NCBI RefSeq assembly: GCF_000023825.1
Contig: NC_013061.1
Coordinates: 2,108,001-2,172,000, forward strand
DNA: 64,000 bases
Source: Pedobacter heparinus DSM 2366
Lineage (GTDB): Bacteria; Bacteroidota; Bacteroidia; Sphingobacteriales; Sphingobacteriaceae
Reading direction: 5' to 3'
The notes beneath the pieces are model-generated. The model saw only the letters and a list, made by a program, of their open reading frames with translations, was not told where the DNA came from and did not search any database. The position numbers and the translations under genes were made by a program. Position 1 is the first letter of the stretch. The number at the start of each line of letters is the position of its first letter. Below are positions 32,709 to 42,805 of this stretch, piece by piece.

Positions 32709-34125
32709 CTGTTTTCCATTTCCCTCTCCTGAACAGGATGAAACCGGCAAGGGCAATTCCCGTTTCCGCCACCGGAATAGCAATAAATACGCCGGTTGGG
32801 CCCATGTCAAAGTGTTTGGCCAAAACATAGGCCAGGGGAATCTGGAACAACCAGAAGCCAAAAAAGTTGACCCAGGTAGGTGTCCAGGTATCGCCGGCAC
32901 CATTAAAAGTACTGATCAGCACCATACCCATGCCGTAGCAAATGTAACCAAGGCTCATGATCTGCAAGGCGTTTATGGCTACATCTTGTATCAGCACATC
33001 ATTGCTGAAAAAAGAGATGAAAAACCTGCCGCCAATAAAAGTAAAAGCCATTACCATTAACATATATATAATAATGTATTTGGCAGTTTTCATGACCGAC
33101 TGTTCAGCGCGTTCCAGCTGTTTGGCACCGAGGTTCTGACCTACCAGTGTAGCAGCCGCATTGCTCATGCCCCAGGCTGGCAGCATAAAGAACATCATTA
33201 ACCTTAAGGCCGTCTGATAGCCTGCCGAACCGTGATCTCCTCCGGTTGTAGCCACCAGCTGTGCTAAAAATATCCAGCTGCAGGAGGCGATCACAAACTG
33301 GAATATACCAGGTGTGGCAATTTTTAACAAGGCTTTTATCTGCTCCCAGTGTGGTTTTAAATAAGCCAGTTTGATCTTTAATACCCCGCTGCCTTTAAAT
33401 AAATGGTACAGCTGGTAACAAACACCTATGCCCCGGCCCATGGAGGTAGCCATGGCAGCGCCTGTTAATCCAAATGCAGGTACGGGGCCAAATCCATTGA
33501 TCAGTACAGGACATAAAATGATGTTGGCAATATTGGCGATCCATAAGCTTTTCATGGCTATGGCAGCATTACCCGCACCGCGGAATATGCCGTTGATCAG
33601 GAACAGCAATACAATGATCACACTTCCACCCATCATGATGCGCATAAAAGTAGTACCATGATCGGCTGTTTCTACCGAAGCCCCCATCAGCAACAGGATT
33701 TCCCGGGCATAAATAAAACCGGCAATACTGATCAGTATGTTAAAAAATACGGCGATAAAGATGGCCTGCATACCCGCTTTTCCGGCGGCTTCCGGGTCTT
33801 TTTCGCCAACCCTGCGGGCCACTACCGCGGTAGCAGCCATGCTCATACCTATGGCCAGCGAGTAAATAACGGTGAGTACCGATTCTGTTAAACCTACCGT
33901 TTGGATGGCATGGCTGCTGTTGTGCAGGTGACCTACAAAATAGAGGTCTACCAATGCAAAAACAGACTCCATCGCCATTTCCAACATCATAGGGATGGCA
34001 AGTAAAAGCACGGCGCGGCGCATACTGCCCTGTGTAAAGTCGAGCTCTTCACCTTTAAGGGCCTGTTTTAAAAGAATAAAAATTTGAGATAGCTTGCCCA
34101 TGGAAGCTGTTTTCTGTTTTGACAT
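32698..34125 (-). CDS. MATE-family efflux transporter
   Basis: 475 residues with 12 transmembrane helices in two similar halves (MRRAVLLLAIPMMLEMAMESVFALVDLYFVGHL at the start; VATTGGDHGSAGYQTALRLM and AAATLVGQNLGA in the second half). It exports cations or drugs in exchange for Na+ or H+; substrate unknown. A predicted transcript from a -7 box near 34270 has a leader of about 140 bases, which is long for this organism. Its 3' end overlaps the DUF983 gene convergently. Confidence 0.92.
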   Translation of the reverse strand: MSKQKTASMGKLSQIFILLKQALKGEELDFTQGSMRRAVLLLAIPMMLEMAMESVFALVDLYFVGHLHNSSHAIQTVGLTESVLTVIYSLAIGMSMAATAVVARRVGEKDPEAAGKAGMQAIFIAVFFNILISIAGFIYAREILLLMGASVETADHGTTFMRIMMGGSVIIVLLFLINGIFRGAGNAAIAMKSLWIANIANIILCPVLINGFGPVPAFGLTGAAMATSMGRGIGVCYQLYHLFKGSGVLKIKLAYLKPHWEQIKALLKIATPGIFQFVIASCSWIFLAQLVATTGGDHGSAGYQTALRLMMFFMLPAWGMSNAAATLVGQNLGAKQLERAEQSVMKTAKYIIIYMLMVMAFTFIGGRFFISFFSNDVLIQDVAINALQIMSLGYICYGMGMVLISTFNGAGDTWTPTWVNFFGFWLFQIPLAYVLAKHFDMGPTGVFIAIPVAETGIALAGFILFRRGKWKTVKV

Positions 34126-34277
34126 AAAAAATGGGAAAAATAAAATATAAACCGTTTATCAGCATTGATATGCTGATTTTGATGTTTGCGGGAAGGGAGG
34201 AGCCCTCGGTACTTAGAACCTTAAACGGACTGCAAAGATCTTCATCGTTTTTGCGGTTATGTTATCCGGCAAATATA
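34126..34277 (-). promoter_or_regulatory. Promoter and long leader of the MATE gene
   Basis: On the minus strand TATATTTG (34270-34277) is an exact -7 box. The leader contains a TCAGCAT/ATGCTGA hairpin (about 34160-34180) and a C-rich segment (34192-34207). No known riboswitch consensus was recognised. Confidence 0.35.
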
Positions 34278-34311
34278 AATCTTTTTCTGAGAAAATAAAT
34301 AATATTAGCAT

Positions 34312-34731
34312 TTAAATGCTGTAGGCAATGATCATTTCGTCATTCACTTTGCAGCCCTTACCAGTTGCGGTATCAATCATCACATAATCGAACCAGCCAT
34401 CGGCTGCAATTTTGCGGGTCCGTTTGTTTTCAATTTCAAACTGTACCCGGCAGCCTTTTTCGTTGATGGTAAGAATACCTGTACGGATCAGGATAATGTC
34501 ACCAAGGATAAGCGGGCGTTTAAAATCAACCAGGGCAGTACGTACAACCCAGCCAAATCCGCTTTCCAGGAAAGATTCCATTGGCATTTTATAAAATTCT
34601 GCCATCTGTTCATACCTTGCAGCAAGCACATAGTCGAAATACCTGCTGTTGTGTACATGGTTAAACATGTCTATGTCGTCAGGCCGTACTTTTAACTCGG
34701 TTTCAAATATACTGTACTGGTTTTTTTCCAT
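34312..34731 (-). CDS. Acyl-CoA thioesterase, hotdog fold (YbgC/FadM type)
   Basis: 139 residues. RPDDIDMFNHVHNSRYFDYVLAARYEQM is the 4-hydroxybenzoyl-CoA thioesterase-like signature, with an Asp and HN near the active site. The remaining strands (FGWVVRTALVDFKRPLILGDIILIRTGI, VQFEIENKRTRKIAADGWFDYVMID) complete a single hotdog domain. It hydrolyses acyl-CoA thioesters in the cytoplasm; chain specificity unknown. Transcribed away from rpsO. Confidence 0.9.
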   Translation of the reverse strand: MEKNQYSIFETELKVRPDDIDMFNHVHNSRYFDYVLAARYEQMAEFYKMPMESFLESGFGWVVRTALVDFKRPLILGDIILIRTGILTINEKGCRVQFEIENKRTRKIAADGWFDYVMIDTATGKGCKVNDEMIIAYSI

Positions 34732-34778
34732 AGATCAGGATTGATTTTACAAACATAAGATTTAGAATTTACTTATAC

Positions 34779-34809
34779 TTGCTAATCACTAAAACATACC
34801 GTATCTTTG
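34779..34809 (+). promoter_or_regulatory. Consensus promoter of rpsO
   Basis: TTG (34779-34781), 20-base spacer, TATCTTTG (34802-34809): a perfect match to the Bacteroidetes sigma-A consensus. Leader about 40 bases. Confidence 0.75.
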
Positions 34810-34852
34810 CGCTCAATTAATTAATTTATAAACACTTTAGTATCATTCAAGA

Positions 34853-35131
34853 ATGTATTTAAGTAAAGAAGTAAAAGCCGATATTTTTAAAAAACACGGC
34901 GAAGTAGAAACAAACACGGGTTCTGCAGAAGGTCAGGTAGCGTTATTTACATATCGTATTGCGCACTTAACAGAGCATTTAAAGAAAAATCGTAAAGATT
35001 TCTCTACTCAGTTAGCACTACAAAAATTAGTAGGTAAACGCCGTGGTATTTTGGCTTACCTGTTTAAAAAAGATATTGAGCGTTATCGTGCTATCATCAA
35101 GAACTTAGGTTTAAGGGATATCATTAAATAA
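34853..35131 (+). CDS. rpsO: 30S ribosomal protein S15
   Basis: 92 residues, normal length is 88-90. NTGSAEGQVALFTYRIAHLTEHLKKN and GKRRGILAYLFKKDIERYRAIIKNLGLR are diagnostic of S15, which binds 16S rRNA helices 20-22 and nucleates the small-subunit platform. A perfect promoter lies upstream and a terminator downstream, with pnp next: the conserved rpsO-pnp neighbourhood. Autoregulation of rpsO by S15 is known elsewhere but no leader structure is claimed here. Confidence 0.98.
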   Translation: MYLSKEVKADIFKKHGEVETNTGSAEGQVALFTYRIAHLTEHLKKNRKDFSTQLALQKLVGKRRGILAYLFKKDIERYRAIIKNLGLRDIIK

Positions 35132-35146
35132 AGAGCTTTTATCAGG

Positions 35147-35179
35147 AAAAGCCATTCTTTAAGGATGGCTTTTTATTTT
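35147..35179 (+). terminator. Terminator between rpsO and pnp
   Basis: AAAAGCCAT / ATGGCTTTT stem followed by TTATTTTT. A separate -7 box (TAAGTTTG, 35206-35213) suggests pnp also has its own promoter. Confidence 0.75.
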
Positions 35180-35280
35180 TATAATAAAATTGTTTGTTTT
35201 TATCTTAAGTTTGAAAAACAAAAAAAACATATATAAACAAGGTGTGTAGAAAGAGGAAAACATACCACAACTATTATTAA

Positions 35281-37431
35281 ATGAATGTAATAAAAAAATC
35301 GTTCGATCTGGGCGATGGAAGAACAATCGAAATTGAAACAGGAAAACTGGCCAAACAGGCTGATGGTGCTGTTGTTGTTAAAATGGGTGACACCATGCTT
35401 TTAGCTACTGTAGTTTCTACTGTAGGTGCTAAAGCTGGGGTTGATTTTTTACCTTTATCGGTAGATTACCAGGAGAAATATGCAGCCGCAGGGCGTATAC
35501 CTGGTGGTTTCCTTCGCCGCGAGGCCAGGTTGTCTGACTATGAAGTTTTAATTTCACGTTTGGTAGACCGTGCTTTACGTCCGATGTTCCCTGAAGATTA
35601 TCACTCCGATACCCAGGTGATGATCTCCCTGATCTCTTCTGATAAAAATATAATGCCTGATTGTTTGGCTGGTTTAGCTGCTTCGGCTGCTATTGCGGTT
35701 TCAGATATCCCTTTCAATGGACCAATTTCTGAGGTACGTGTGGCCAGAATTGATGGTAAATTTGTGATCAATCCTTATGTGACTGATTTAGAGCGTGCTG
35801 ACATAGAATTCCTGGTTGCCGGTACAGAGAAAGACATCGTAATGGTAGAAGGTGAGTGTAATGAGATTTCTGAAACTGAAATGGTTGAAGCAATCGAGTT
35901 TGCACACAAAGCGATCGTGATCCAGGTTCAGGCACAAAAAGAACTGGCTGAACTGGTGGGTAAAACTGTTAAACGTGAGTATTCTCATGAAGACAGCAAC
36001 CCTGAGTTAAAAGAACAGGTTTATGCCGCTACTTATGATAAAGTATATGCCATTGCAAAAAGCAACACCAGTAAAGGTGAAAGAGGTGATGCTTTTGGTC
36101 AGGTGCTGATGGATTTCATTGCTACATTAGGCGAAGAAATTGATGACGTAACCGGCTTTTTGGCTAAAAAATATTTCCACGATGTTCAATATGACGCCAT
36201 CCGTAACCTGGTACTGGATGAAGGTATCCGTTTAGATGGCCGTGATGTACGTACAGTGCGCCCAATCTGGAGTGAAGTTGGTTATTTGCCTGCTGCACAC
36301 GGGTCTGCAGTGTTTACACGTGGTGAAACCCAATCTTTAACTACGGTTACACTGGGTTCTAAAGATGATGAACAAATGATTGATGGTGCTTTTATTAATG
36401 GATACAATAAATTCTTATTGCACTACAATTTTCCTGGTTTCTCAACTGGTGAAGTTCGCCCGAACAGGGGTGCAGGCCGTCGCGAGATTGGCCACGGTAA
36501 CCTGGCTATGCGTTCTTTGAAAAAGGTATTGCCCGGACTGGAAGAAAATCCTTATACCATACGTATTGTTTCTGATATCCTGGAATCTAATGGTTCTTCG
36601 TCAATGGCAACTGTTTGCGCAGGTACTTTAGCACTGATGGATGCCGGTGTGAAAATCAAGGCGCCTGTTTCGGGTATTGCTATGGGATTGATCACCGACG
36701 AGAAAAGTGGTAAATATGCTATCCTTTCGGATATTTTAGGTGATGAAGATCATTTAGGAGATATGGACTTCAAAGTTACCGGTACTGAAAAAGGCATTGT
36801 TGCCTGCCAGATGGACCTAAAGATCAATGGCTTGAAGTGGGAAGTGTTAACCAATGCTTTAAACCAGGCTAAAGAAGCACGTTTACACATCTTAAACGAG
36901 ATGAAAAAAACGATTGCTGCACCACGTGAGGATTACAAAGCACATGCACCACGTATTGTTTCACTGAGCATCGACAAAGAATTTATTGGTGCGGTAATTG
37001 GGCCAGGCGGTAAAATTATACAGGAAATGCAACGCGAAACTGGCGCTACCATCTCTATTGAAGAAGTGGGCAACAAAGGTATCGTTGAAATTTTTGCTGA
37101 CAATAAGGCTGCTATTGACGCTGCTGTTGGCCGCATTAACGCAATTGCTGCAAAACCGGAAATTGGTGCCACTTACCAGGGTAAAGTAAAATCTATTATG
37201 CCGTTTGGTGCTTTTGTAGAGATCATGCCGGGTAAAGATGGCTTACTGCACATTTCTGAAATAGACTGGACACGTTTGGAAACGATGGACGGTGTGTTTA
37301 AAGAAGGTGATAAAGTTGAAGTTAAGCTCCTGGATGTGGATAAACAAGGTAAAATGAAGCTTTCCAGAAAAGCCTTATTGCCGCGTCCGCCAAAACCTGA
37401 AGCTGCAGCTGCTACTGAAAATAAAGCATAG
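35281..37431 (+). CDS. pnp: Polyribonucleotide nucleotidyltransferase
   Basis: 716 residues with the complete domain order: RNase PH-like 1 (1-145), helical domain, RNase PH-like 2 (about 320-545, including [11 protein letters not shown] and [19 protein letters not shown]), KH (about 560-620, [17 protein letters not shown]) and S1 (about 625-695, [30 protein letters not shown]). It degrades RNA 3'-5' by phosphorolysis as a trimer and belongs to the degradosome-type RNA decay machinery. Full length, intact, adjacent to rpsO. Confidence 0.98.
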   Translation: MNVIKKSFDLGDGRTIEIETGKLAKQADGAVVVKMGDTMLLATVVSTVGAKAGVDFLPLSVDYQEKYAAAGRIPGGFLRREARLSDYEVLISRLVDRALRPMFPEDYHSDTQVMISLISSDKNIMPDCLAGLAASAAIAVSDIPFNGPISEVRVARIDGKFVINPYVTDLERADIEFLVAGTEKDIVMVEGECNEISETEMVEAIEFAHKAIVIQVQAQKELAELVGKTVKREYSHEDSNPELKEQVYAATYDKVYAIAKSNTSKGERGDAFGQVLMDFIATLGEEIDDVTGFLAKKYFHDVQYDAIRNLVLDEGIRLDGRDVRTVRPIWSEVGYLPAAHGSAVFTRGETQSLTTVTLGSKDDEQMIDGAFINGYNKFLLHYNFPGFSTGEVRPNRGAGRREIGHGNLAMRSLKKVLPGLEENPYTIRIVSDILESNGSSSMATVCAGTLALMDAGVKIKAPVSGIAMGLITDEKSGKYAILSDILGDEDHLGDMDFKVTGTEKGIVACQMDLKINGLKWEVLTNALNQAKEARLHILNEMKKTIAAPREDYKAHAPRIVSLSIDKEFIGAVIGPGGKIIQEMQRETGATISIEEVGNKGIVEIFADNKAAIDAAVGRINAIAAKPEIGATYQGKVKSIMPFGAFVEIMPGKDGLLHISEIDWTRLETMDGVFKEGDKVEVKLLDVDKQGKMKLSRKALLPRPPKPEAAAATENKA

Positions 37432-37448
37432 TTTTTAAAGACAGATAT

Positions 37449-37478
37449 AAAGGCCCCGCAATTTGTGGGGCCTTTTTT
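37449..37478 (+). terminator. Terminator after pnp
   Basis: AAAGGCCCC / GGGGCCTTT perfect stem extended by a GC pair, then a T run. Confidence 0.85.
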
Positions 37479-37587
37479 ATTTACACGGGTTATTTACTTA
37501 TCTTTACAGAAACGCAAACCGCAGATCAGAAATGGCTGGCAGGCGGTATTGTAACCTCAGATCTTAAATTGTAAATCGTCAATAAAA

Positions 37588-38262
37588 ATGTCCCATCTAA
37601 TTGCCCCTTCCGTGCTTTCAGCAGATTTTGCCAACCTGCAGCGCGATATTGAAATGATCAATGCCAGTGCGGCCGACTGGTTTCATGTGGATATAATGGA
37701 TGGTGTGTTTGTGCCTAACATTTCATTTGGCTTTCCGGTTATGGAAGCCATAAAACGATACGCTGAAAAACCATTAGATGTGCATTTGATGATCGTAAAC
37801 CCTGATCAGTACATCGAACGGTTTGCTGCTGCCGGTGCAGCGATGATTACGGTGCATTATGAGGCCTGTACCCATTTACACAGAACTGTGCAGGCCATTC
37901 ATGCTACAGGCTGCAGGGCCGGGGTAGCGCTTAACCCGCATACACCTGTCAGCATGTTGAAAGACCTGCTTACCGATCTGGATATGGTGCTGATCATGTC
38001 CGTAAATCCGGGTTTTGGCGGGCAACAGTTCATCCCAAATTCCTTAAATAAAATTGCTGAACTGCGAAAAATGGCATCAGCAGTAAATCCAGATCTGCTG
38101 ATAGAAGTTGATGGTGGTGTGGGGCTGCACAATACAGCTGCTTTATTGCAGGCCGGGGCCGATGTACTGGTTGCAGGAAACGCTATTTTTGCAGCTGCAT
38201 CACCTGCCGGTATGATTGCCGAACTTAAACAGATTGAGGGTGGGCTAGTGCAGAGGGCTTAA
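37588..38262 (+). CDS. rpe: Ribulose-phosphate 3-epimerase
   Basis: 224-residue TIM barrel of normal length. APSVLSADFANLQRDIEMI, the metal-binding HVDIMDGVFVPNISFG, HLMI, MSVNPGFGGQQFIPN and EVDGGVGLHN are all conserved. It interconverts ribulose 5-phosphate and xylulose 5-phosphate in the pentose phosphate pathway with a divalent metal held by His/Asp residues. A TonB-receptor gene follows by 21 bases, an association also seen elsewhere in this phylum but with no functional link known. Confidence 0.97.
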   Translation: MSHLIAPSVLSADFANLQRDIEMINASAADWFHVDIMDGVFVPNISFGFPVMEAIKRYAEKPLDVHLMIVNPDQYIERFAAAGAAMITVHYEACTHLHRTVQAIHATGCRAGVALNPHTPVSMLKDLLTDLDMVLIMSVNPGFGGQQFIPNSLNKIAELRKMASAVNPDLLIEVDGGVGLHNTAALLQAGADVLVAGNAIFAAASPAGMIAELKQIEGGLVQRA

Positions 38263-38283
38263 TGTAATTAAAACGATGGTTTA

Positions 38284-40662
38284 ATGCTCAGAACTTGCCT
38301 GCTTGTCTTTGTCGTTTTGCTCGGTTTTGGCAAAGCTGTCGCACAGCCCCTGATAAAAATATCGGGGCTGGTTACAGATGAGTTGGGTAAATCCTTACAG
38401 CAGGTAACTGTTACTGTAATAGGACAAAGCCAGTCTACCATAACTGACGAACAGGGAGCCTATAACATCTATTCTAAAAGTAAAATATTTACCCTGAAAT
38501 ATACGCTGTTGGGATATAACACCATATTGGTCAGTATCAAACAGGACAAGGCCGGAAGGGTTACACAACATGTTGTAATGCGTATAAATCCAAATGAACT
38601 GGAACAGGTGACCATTACCAATAAACAAAACCAGCTGAGCAACAGTACGCTCATTAATCTAACGGATGCGGCTGCTATGCCTTCGGTATCGGGAAATTTC
38701 GAAGCTGTTTTAAAAACTTTACCAGGCGTATCACCCAATAATGAGCTGAGCGCGCAATATAGCGTGCGCGGTGGTAGTTTTGACGAGAACCTGGTGTATG
38801 TTAACGATGTAGAGATCAGCAGGCCTGTGCTGGTTCGCAATGCACAACAGGAGGGCCTGAGCTTTATCAATACTGATCTCCTGAGTTCAGCAAAGTTCTC
38901 GGCCGGGGGATTTGAAGCCAGATATGGCGATAAGCTGTCCTCTGTACTGGATGTAAAATATGACAGGCCCGACAGCAGTTCGGCTGCAGTAAGCGCTGGC
39001 TTGCTTGGCCTGGCATTTAGTTCAAAAATTGTAAGCCCGAACAGCTACCTGCTTACCGGAATACGGTACAAGAACAATACTGGAATATTGAACAGCCAGG
39101 ACAACAAGGGGGTTTATACACCAAGTTTTACGGATGTGCAATTGCTATATAATTATAATTTATCGTCAAGGTTCAGTTTAAGTTTGCTGGGCAATTACAA
39201 TAGTGGCAGGTTTAAACTGATCCCGGAAAGCAGGGAAACTGAATTTGGTACTGCCGATACAAAATTACGTCTGAATGTAGATTATGAGGGGGAAGAAAAG
39301 GACAATTACCAGTCGGCCGGTGCTGCAATAACCTTAAAATTTACCCCCAGGCCAGATTATGTGATCAAATGGATCAGCAGTTATTTCAAAACAGACGAAA
39401 AAGAGCACATTGACATAGCGGGCTGGTATTTGTTTGACAAAGATGATGGTCCGTCCACTTCAAAGGAAAGCAGTATAGGTGGTTACATCAATTATGCCAT
39501 GAACAAGCTTACCTCACAAAATTTTAGTACAGAACTGAAGGCCGACCAGACCTTTAAGAACCATACTTTTTCCTGGGGCCTGAGGTTCGAAAACAAGGAT
39601 TACAACGATGACCTGAATGAGTACAGCCTGATTGATTCAGCTGGTTACATCGCCAATCAGCAGGTACATAATTTTTACCAGAACAATAGTGTAGTTGTTA
39701 AAAACAAGCTGACTATTCAGTACTACACGGCTTATATGCAGGACAGTTACCGCTTGTCGGCCAATACGGACCTGCAACTGGGGCTAAGAGCGGGGTATAA
39801 TAGTCTGAGTACACAGTTTTTACTGAGTCCAAGGCTTTTGCTGGCCTACCGTCCCGTGAACAACAGAAAAATCTTTCGTTTTAGTGCAGGGGTTTATCAG
39901 CAGGCGCCCGACTACAGGAGTATACGCGACTTTAATGGTATGCTGAACTTACATCAGAAGGCACAGCGCTCGTACAATACTTCGGCAGGTCTGGACTATG
40001 CATTTGATGCCCTGGGTACACGCTTAAAGTTCAGTTCTGAGCTCTATTTTAAATATCTGGACAGGCTGGTACCTTATATGATGGACAACGTACGGGTGAA
40101 ATACCTGGCCGGAGAAGTGGCAACCGGCTATACTTATGGAGCTGATTTTAACATTGGTGGTGAGTTTGTAAAGGACCTGCTGTCGTATTTCAGGATTTCT
40201 TTTATGAAGTCGGCCCAGGACCTGAAAAACGATGGGCTGGGTTACCTGAAACGACCCGCGGATCAGCGTGTAAACTTTTCTGCATACTTTCAGGACAGGC
40301 TGTTGAACAGTCCGGCCTACAAAGTACACCTCACTTTGCTTTATGGCGCTAAACTGCCCGTGGGTTCGCCACTGCTGCAGAGGTATTCTGACGATTTTCA
40401 CATCCCGGCCTATAAGCGGGTGGATATTGGTTTCTCTAAAGATTTTTTAGATGATTTTAATGTAAAAAAATCAGGTTTTTTAGAGAAATATTTTAGTTCG
40501 TTTACAGCCAGCGTTGAAGTATTTAATTTGTTGAATATCAATAATACAGTTTCTTATTTATGGTTGAAAGATCTGGATAACGTACAATATGCTGTGCCTA
40601 ACTACTTAACCGGCAGGCGGCTTAATGTGAAATTGGTGATCAAGTTTAAAAAATCGAAATGA
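38284..40662 (+). CDS. TonB-dependent outer-membrane receptor
   Basis: 792 residues with signal peptide (cleavage after AVAQ). A CarboxypepD_reg-like domain (about 20-105; LIKISGLVTDELGKSLQQVTVTVIGQ) precedes the plug (SVSGNFEAVLKTLPGVSPNNELSAQYSVRGGSFDENLVYVNDV) and a 22-strand barrel ending in LNVKLVIKFKKSK. It imports an unknown ligand using TonB/ExbBD energy. No SusD partner, so it is not a polysaccharide SusC; an iron or small-molecule role is possible. 21 bases follow rpe. Confidence 0.93.
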   Translation: MLRTCLLVFVVLLGFGKAVAQPLIKISGLVTDELGKSLQQVTVTVIGQSQSTITDEQGAYNIYSKSKIFTLKYTLLGYNTILVSIKQDKAGRVTQHVVMRINPNELEQVTITNKQNQLSNSTLINLTDAAAMPSVSGNFEAVLKTLPGVSPNNELSAQYSVRGGSFDENLVYVNDVEISRPVLVRNAQQEGLSFINTDLLSSAKFSAGGFEARYGDKLSSVLDVKYDRPDSSSAAVSAGLLGLAFSSKIVSPNSYLLTGIRYKNNTGILNSQDNKGVYTPSFTDVQLLYNYNLSSRFSLSLLGNYNSGRFKLIPESRETEFGTADTKLRLNVDYEGEEKDNYQSAGAAITLKFTPRPDYVIKWISSYFKTDEKEHIDIAGWYLFDKDDGPSTSKESSIGGYINYAMNKLTSQNFSTELKADQTFKNHTFSWGLRFENKDYNDDLNEYSLIDSAGYIANQQVHNFYQNNSVVVKNKLTIQYYTAYMQDSYRLSANTDLQLGLRAGYNSLSTQFLLSPRLLLAYRPVNNRKIFRFSAGVYQQAPDYRSIRDFNGMLNLHQKAQRSYNTSAGLDYAFDALGTRLKFSSELYFKYLDRLVPYMMDNVRVKYLAGEVATGYTYGADFNIGGEFVKDLLSYFRISFMKSAQDLKNDGLGYLKRPADQRVNFSAYFQDRLLNSPAYKVHLTLLYGAKLPVGSPLLQRYSDDFHIPAYKRVDIGFSKDFLDDFNVKKSGFLEKYFSSFTASVEVFNLLNINNTVSYLWLKDLDNVQYAVPNYLTGRRLNVKLVIKFKKSK

Positions 40663-40712
40663 TAAACGACATAAAACTGTTACATTTACACGCAATAAAT
40701 ATAGTATAAAAG

Positions 40713-41777
40713 ATGAGACACAATTTCGGCGCAGGCCCATGTATTTTACCTCAGGAAGTATTTAAACAAGCATCACAGGCGGTATTGGATTTTAAAGATG
40801 GTTTATCCATTCTGGAAATCTCTCACCGTACTCCTGAATTTGAAGCGGTTGTAGATGAAACCGTAAAACTGGTTAAGGAATTAATGAACGTGCCATCGGG
40901 ATACTCGGTAGTATTGTTACAAGGTGGTGCCAGTTTACAGTTTGCGATGGTTCCTATGAATCTACTGCCTCAGGGCGGTACTGCAGCTTACCTGGAAACC
41001 GGTGTTTGGGCCAACAAGGCAATTAAAGAAGTGAAAACTTTTGGAACAGCTAATATTGTAGCCTCTTCTAAAGCGGATAACTTTACTTTTGTTCCTAAAG
41101 ATTATACCATTCCTGAAGACAGTGCTTATTTTCACTGCACTTCAAACAATACGATCTACGGAACTGAACTGTTCAGTTTCCCGGAAACCAGTGTGCCTTT
41201 AGTTTGTGACATGTCGTCCGACATTATGAGCAGGGTAATTGATGTTTCTAAGTTTGACCTGATCTATGCGGGTGCACAGAAAAACATTGGCCCGGCTGGT
41301 TTGACCATTGCCATTGTTAAAGATGAGATTTTAGGTAAATCGGGTAGAAGTATTCCTTCTATGCTGGATTATAAAGTTCATATTGATGGTGGTTCTATGT
41401 ACAATACCCCCCCGGTATTTTCTATCTATGTGGCCATGCTGAACCTGAGATGGTTAAAATCTAAGGGTGGAGTTGCCGAGATTGAGAAAGAAAACATCGC
41501 TAAAGCAAAGGCTTTGTATGCTGAAATTGACAGAAATCCTTTATTTAAAGGTACCTGTGCAGTGGAGGATCGTTCAAGAATGAATATTTGCTTTGTAATG
41601 GAAAACCCTGAGCTTGAAAAGCCATTCCTGAAATTTGCTGAAGAAAATGGTGTTGAAGGGATTAAAGGCCATAGAAGTGTAGGTGGTTTCAGGGCTTCAA
41701 TGTACAATGCATTGCCAATTACTAGCGTACATGCTTTAATAGAATTAATGCAGATTTTTGCAGAGAAACACCAATAA
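40713..41777 (+). CDS. serC: Phosphoserine aminotransferase
   Basis: 354 residues. [14 protein letters not shown] at the N-terminus, [18 protein letters not shown], and the PLP-Lys motif [19 protein letters not shown] are diagnostic. It converts 3-phosphohydroxypyruvate and Glu to phosphoserine. A near-consensus -7 sequence (TACATTTA) lies about 25 bases before the ATG. Eleven bases separate it from serA, so they form an operon with the next DUF1015 gene probably related. Confidence 0.97.
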   Translation: MRHNFGAGPCILPQEVFKQASQAVLDFKDGLSILEISHRTPEFEAVVDETVKLVKELMNVPSGYSVVLLQGGASLQFAMVPMNLLPQGGTAAYLETGVWANKAIKEVKTFGTANIVASSKADNFTFVPKDYTIPEDSAYFHCTSNNTIYGTELFSFPETSVPLVCDMSSDIMSRVIDVSKFDLIYAGAQKNIGPAGLTIAIVKDEILGKSGRSIPSMLDYKVHIDGGSMYNTPPVFSIYVAMLNLRWLKSKGGVAEIEKENIAKAKALYAEIDRNPLFKGTCAVEDRSRMNICFVMENPELEKPFLKFAEENGVEGIKGHRSVGGFRASMYNALPITSVHALIELMQIFAEKHQ

Positions 41778-41788
41778 CATATATATTA

Positions 41789-42739
41789 ATGATTAAGATA
41801 CTTGCAAACGACGGGATAGATCCTGTTGGTAAAAAATTATTAGAAGAAGCGGGTTTTGTGGTGGATACAGATACTGTACCGCAAGACCAATTGGTTGAAG
41901 CTTTAAAAAATTACGATGGTATTACGGTTAGAAGTGCAACCAAGTTACGTAAGGACCTGATAGATCAGGTGCCAAACCTAAAGCTGATTGGCCGTGGTGG
42001 TGTTGGAATGGATAATATTGACGTGGATTATGCCCGCAGTAAAGGCATAGCAGTAGTAAATACACCTGCCGCTTCATCCTTGTCGGTAGCTGAGCTTGTT
42101 TTTGCACACCTGTTTACCGGTATCCGTTTTCTACAGGATTCCAATAGAAAAATGCCGGTTGAAGGCAATACCAAATTTAATGCCTTGAAAAAAGCCTATG
42201 CTGGTGGTGTAGAGTTACAAGGCAAAACTATGGGTATCATTGGGTTTGGGCGTATTGGTCGTGAAACTGCTAAAGTGGCACTCCGACTGGGCATGAACGT
42301 TTTGGCTTATGATCTTTACCCTGCAGAGGGTACACTGCCTTTAACTTTCCAGGGCGGCGTTTCGGTAGAAATTCCTTTCAAGACCGTTTCACTGGATGAA
42401 GTGATTGCGAAGAGTGATTTCATCAGTTTACATACACCTTTTGCGGATAAACCTATTTTAGGTACAGCAGAGTTTGCTAAAATGAAAAACGGTGTGGGCG
42501 TGGTAAACTGTTCACGTGGTGGTACCATTGATGAGACGGCTTTAATTGCGGCCCTTGACAGCGGTAAGCTTGCTTTTGCAGGCCTGGATGTATTCGATAA
42601 TGAGCCTACGCCGGACACTGCTATTTTACAGCATCCAAAAATATCTTTAACGCCTCATATTGGTGCTGCTACCAATGAAGCCCAGGAACGTATTGGTACG
42701 GAACTGGCTTCCCTGATTATTGAGCACTTTAAGAAGTAG
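41789..42739 (+). CDS. serA: D-3-phosphoglycerate dehydrogenase, short type
   Basis: 316 residues. NAD-binding motif GIIGFGRIGRETAK, the catalytic Arg region GRGGVGMDNIDVDYA, VNCSRGGTIDETALI and the general-base His of LTPHIGAATNEAQERIG are present. It lacks the C-terminal ACT domain of the long serine-inhibited enzymes, so allosteric feedback by serine is not expected. It oxidises 3-phosphoglycerate as the first step of serine synthesis, directly coupled to serC. Confidence 0.95.
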   Translation: MIKILANDGIDPVGKKLLEEAGFVVDTDTVPQDQLVEALKNYDGITVRSATKLRKDLIDQVPNLKLIGRGGVGMDNIDVDYARSKGIAVVNTPAASSLSVAELVFAHLFTGIRFLQDSNRKMPVEGNTKFNALKKAYAGGVELQGKTMGIIGFGRIGRETAKVALRLGMNVLAYDLYPAEGTLPLTFQGGVSVEIPFKTVSLDEVIAKSDFISLHTPFADKPILGTAEFAKMKNGVGVVNCSRGGTIDETALIAALDSGKLAFAGLDVFDNEPTPDTAILQHPKISLTPHIGAATNEAQERIGTELASLIIEHFKK

Positions 42740-42750
42740 TAAAATTTTGA

Positions 42751-42788
42751 AAAAGGGTACCTGATTTTAAAATTAGGTACCCTTTTTT
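42751..42788 (+). terminator. Terminator after serA
   Basis: AAAAGGGTACCT / AGGTACCCTTTT with an A/T loop and a T run. It separates serCA from DUF1015, although the start of the latter is only 17 bases downstream. Confidence 0.8.
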
Positions 42789-42805
42789 GTTTTTAAACCA
42801 AATAT

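Noticed and set aside
34126..34311. Guanidine or TPP riboswitch before MATE
   Set aside because: Conserved blocks of ykkC and TPP aptamers could not be found.
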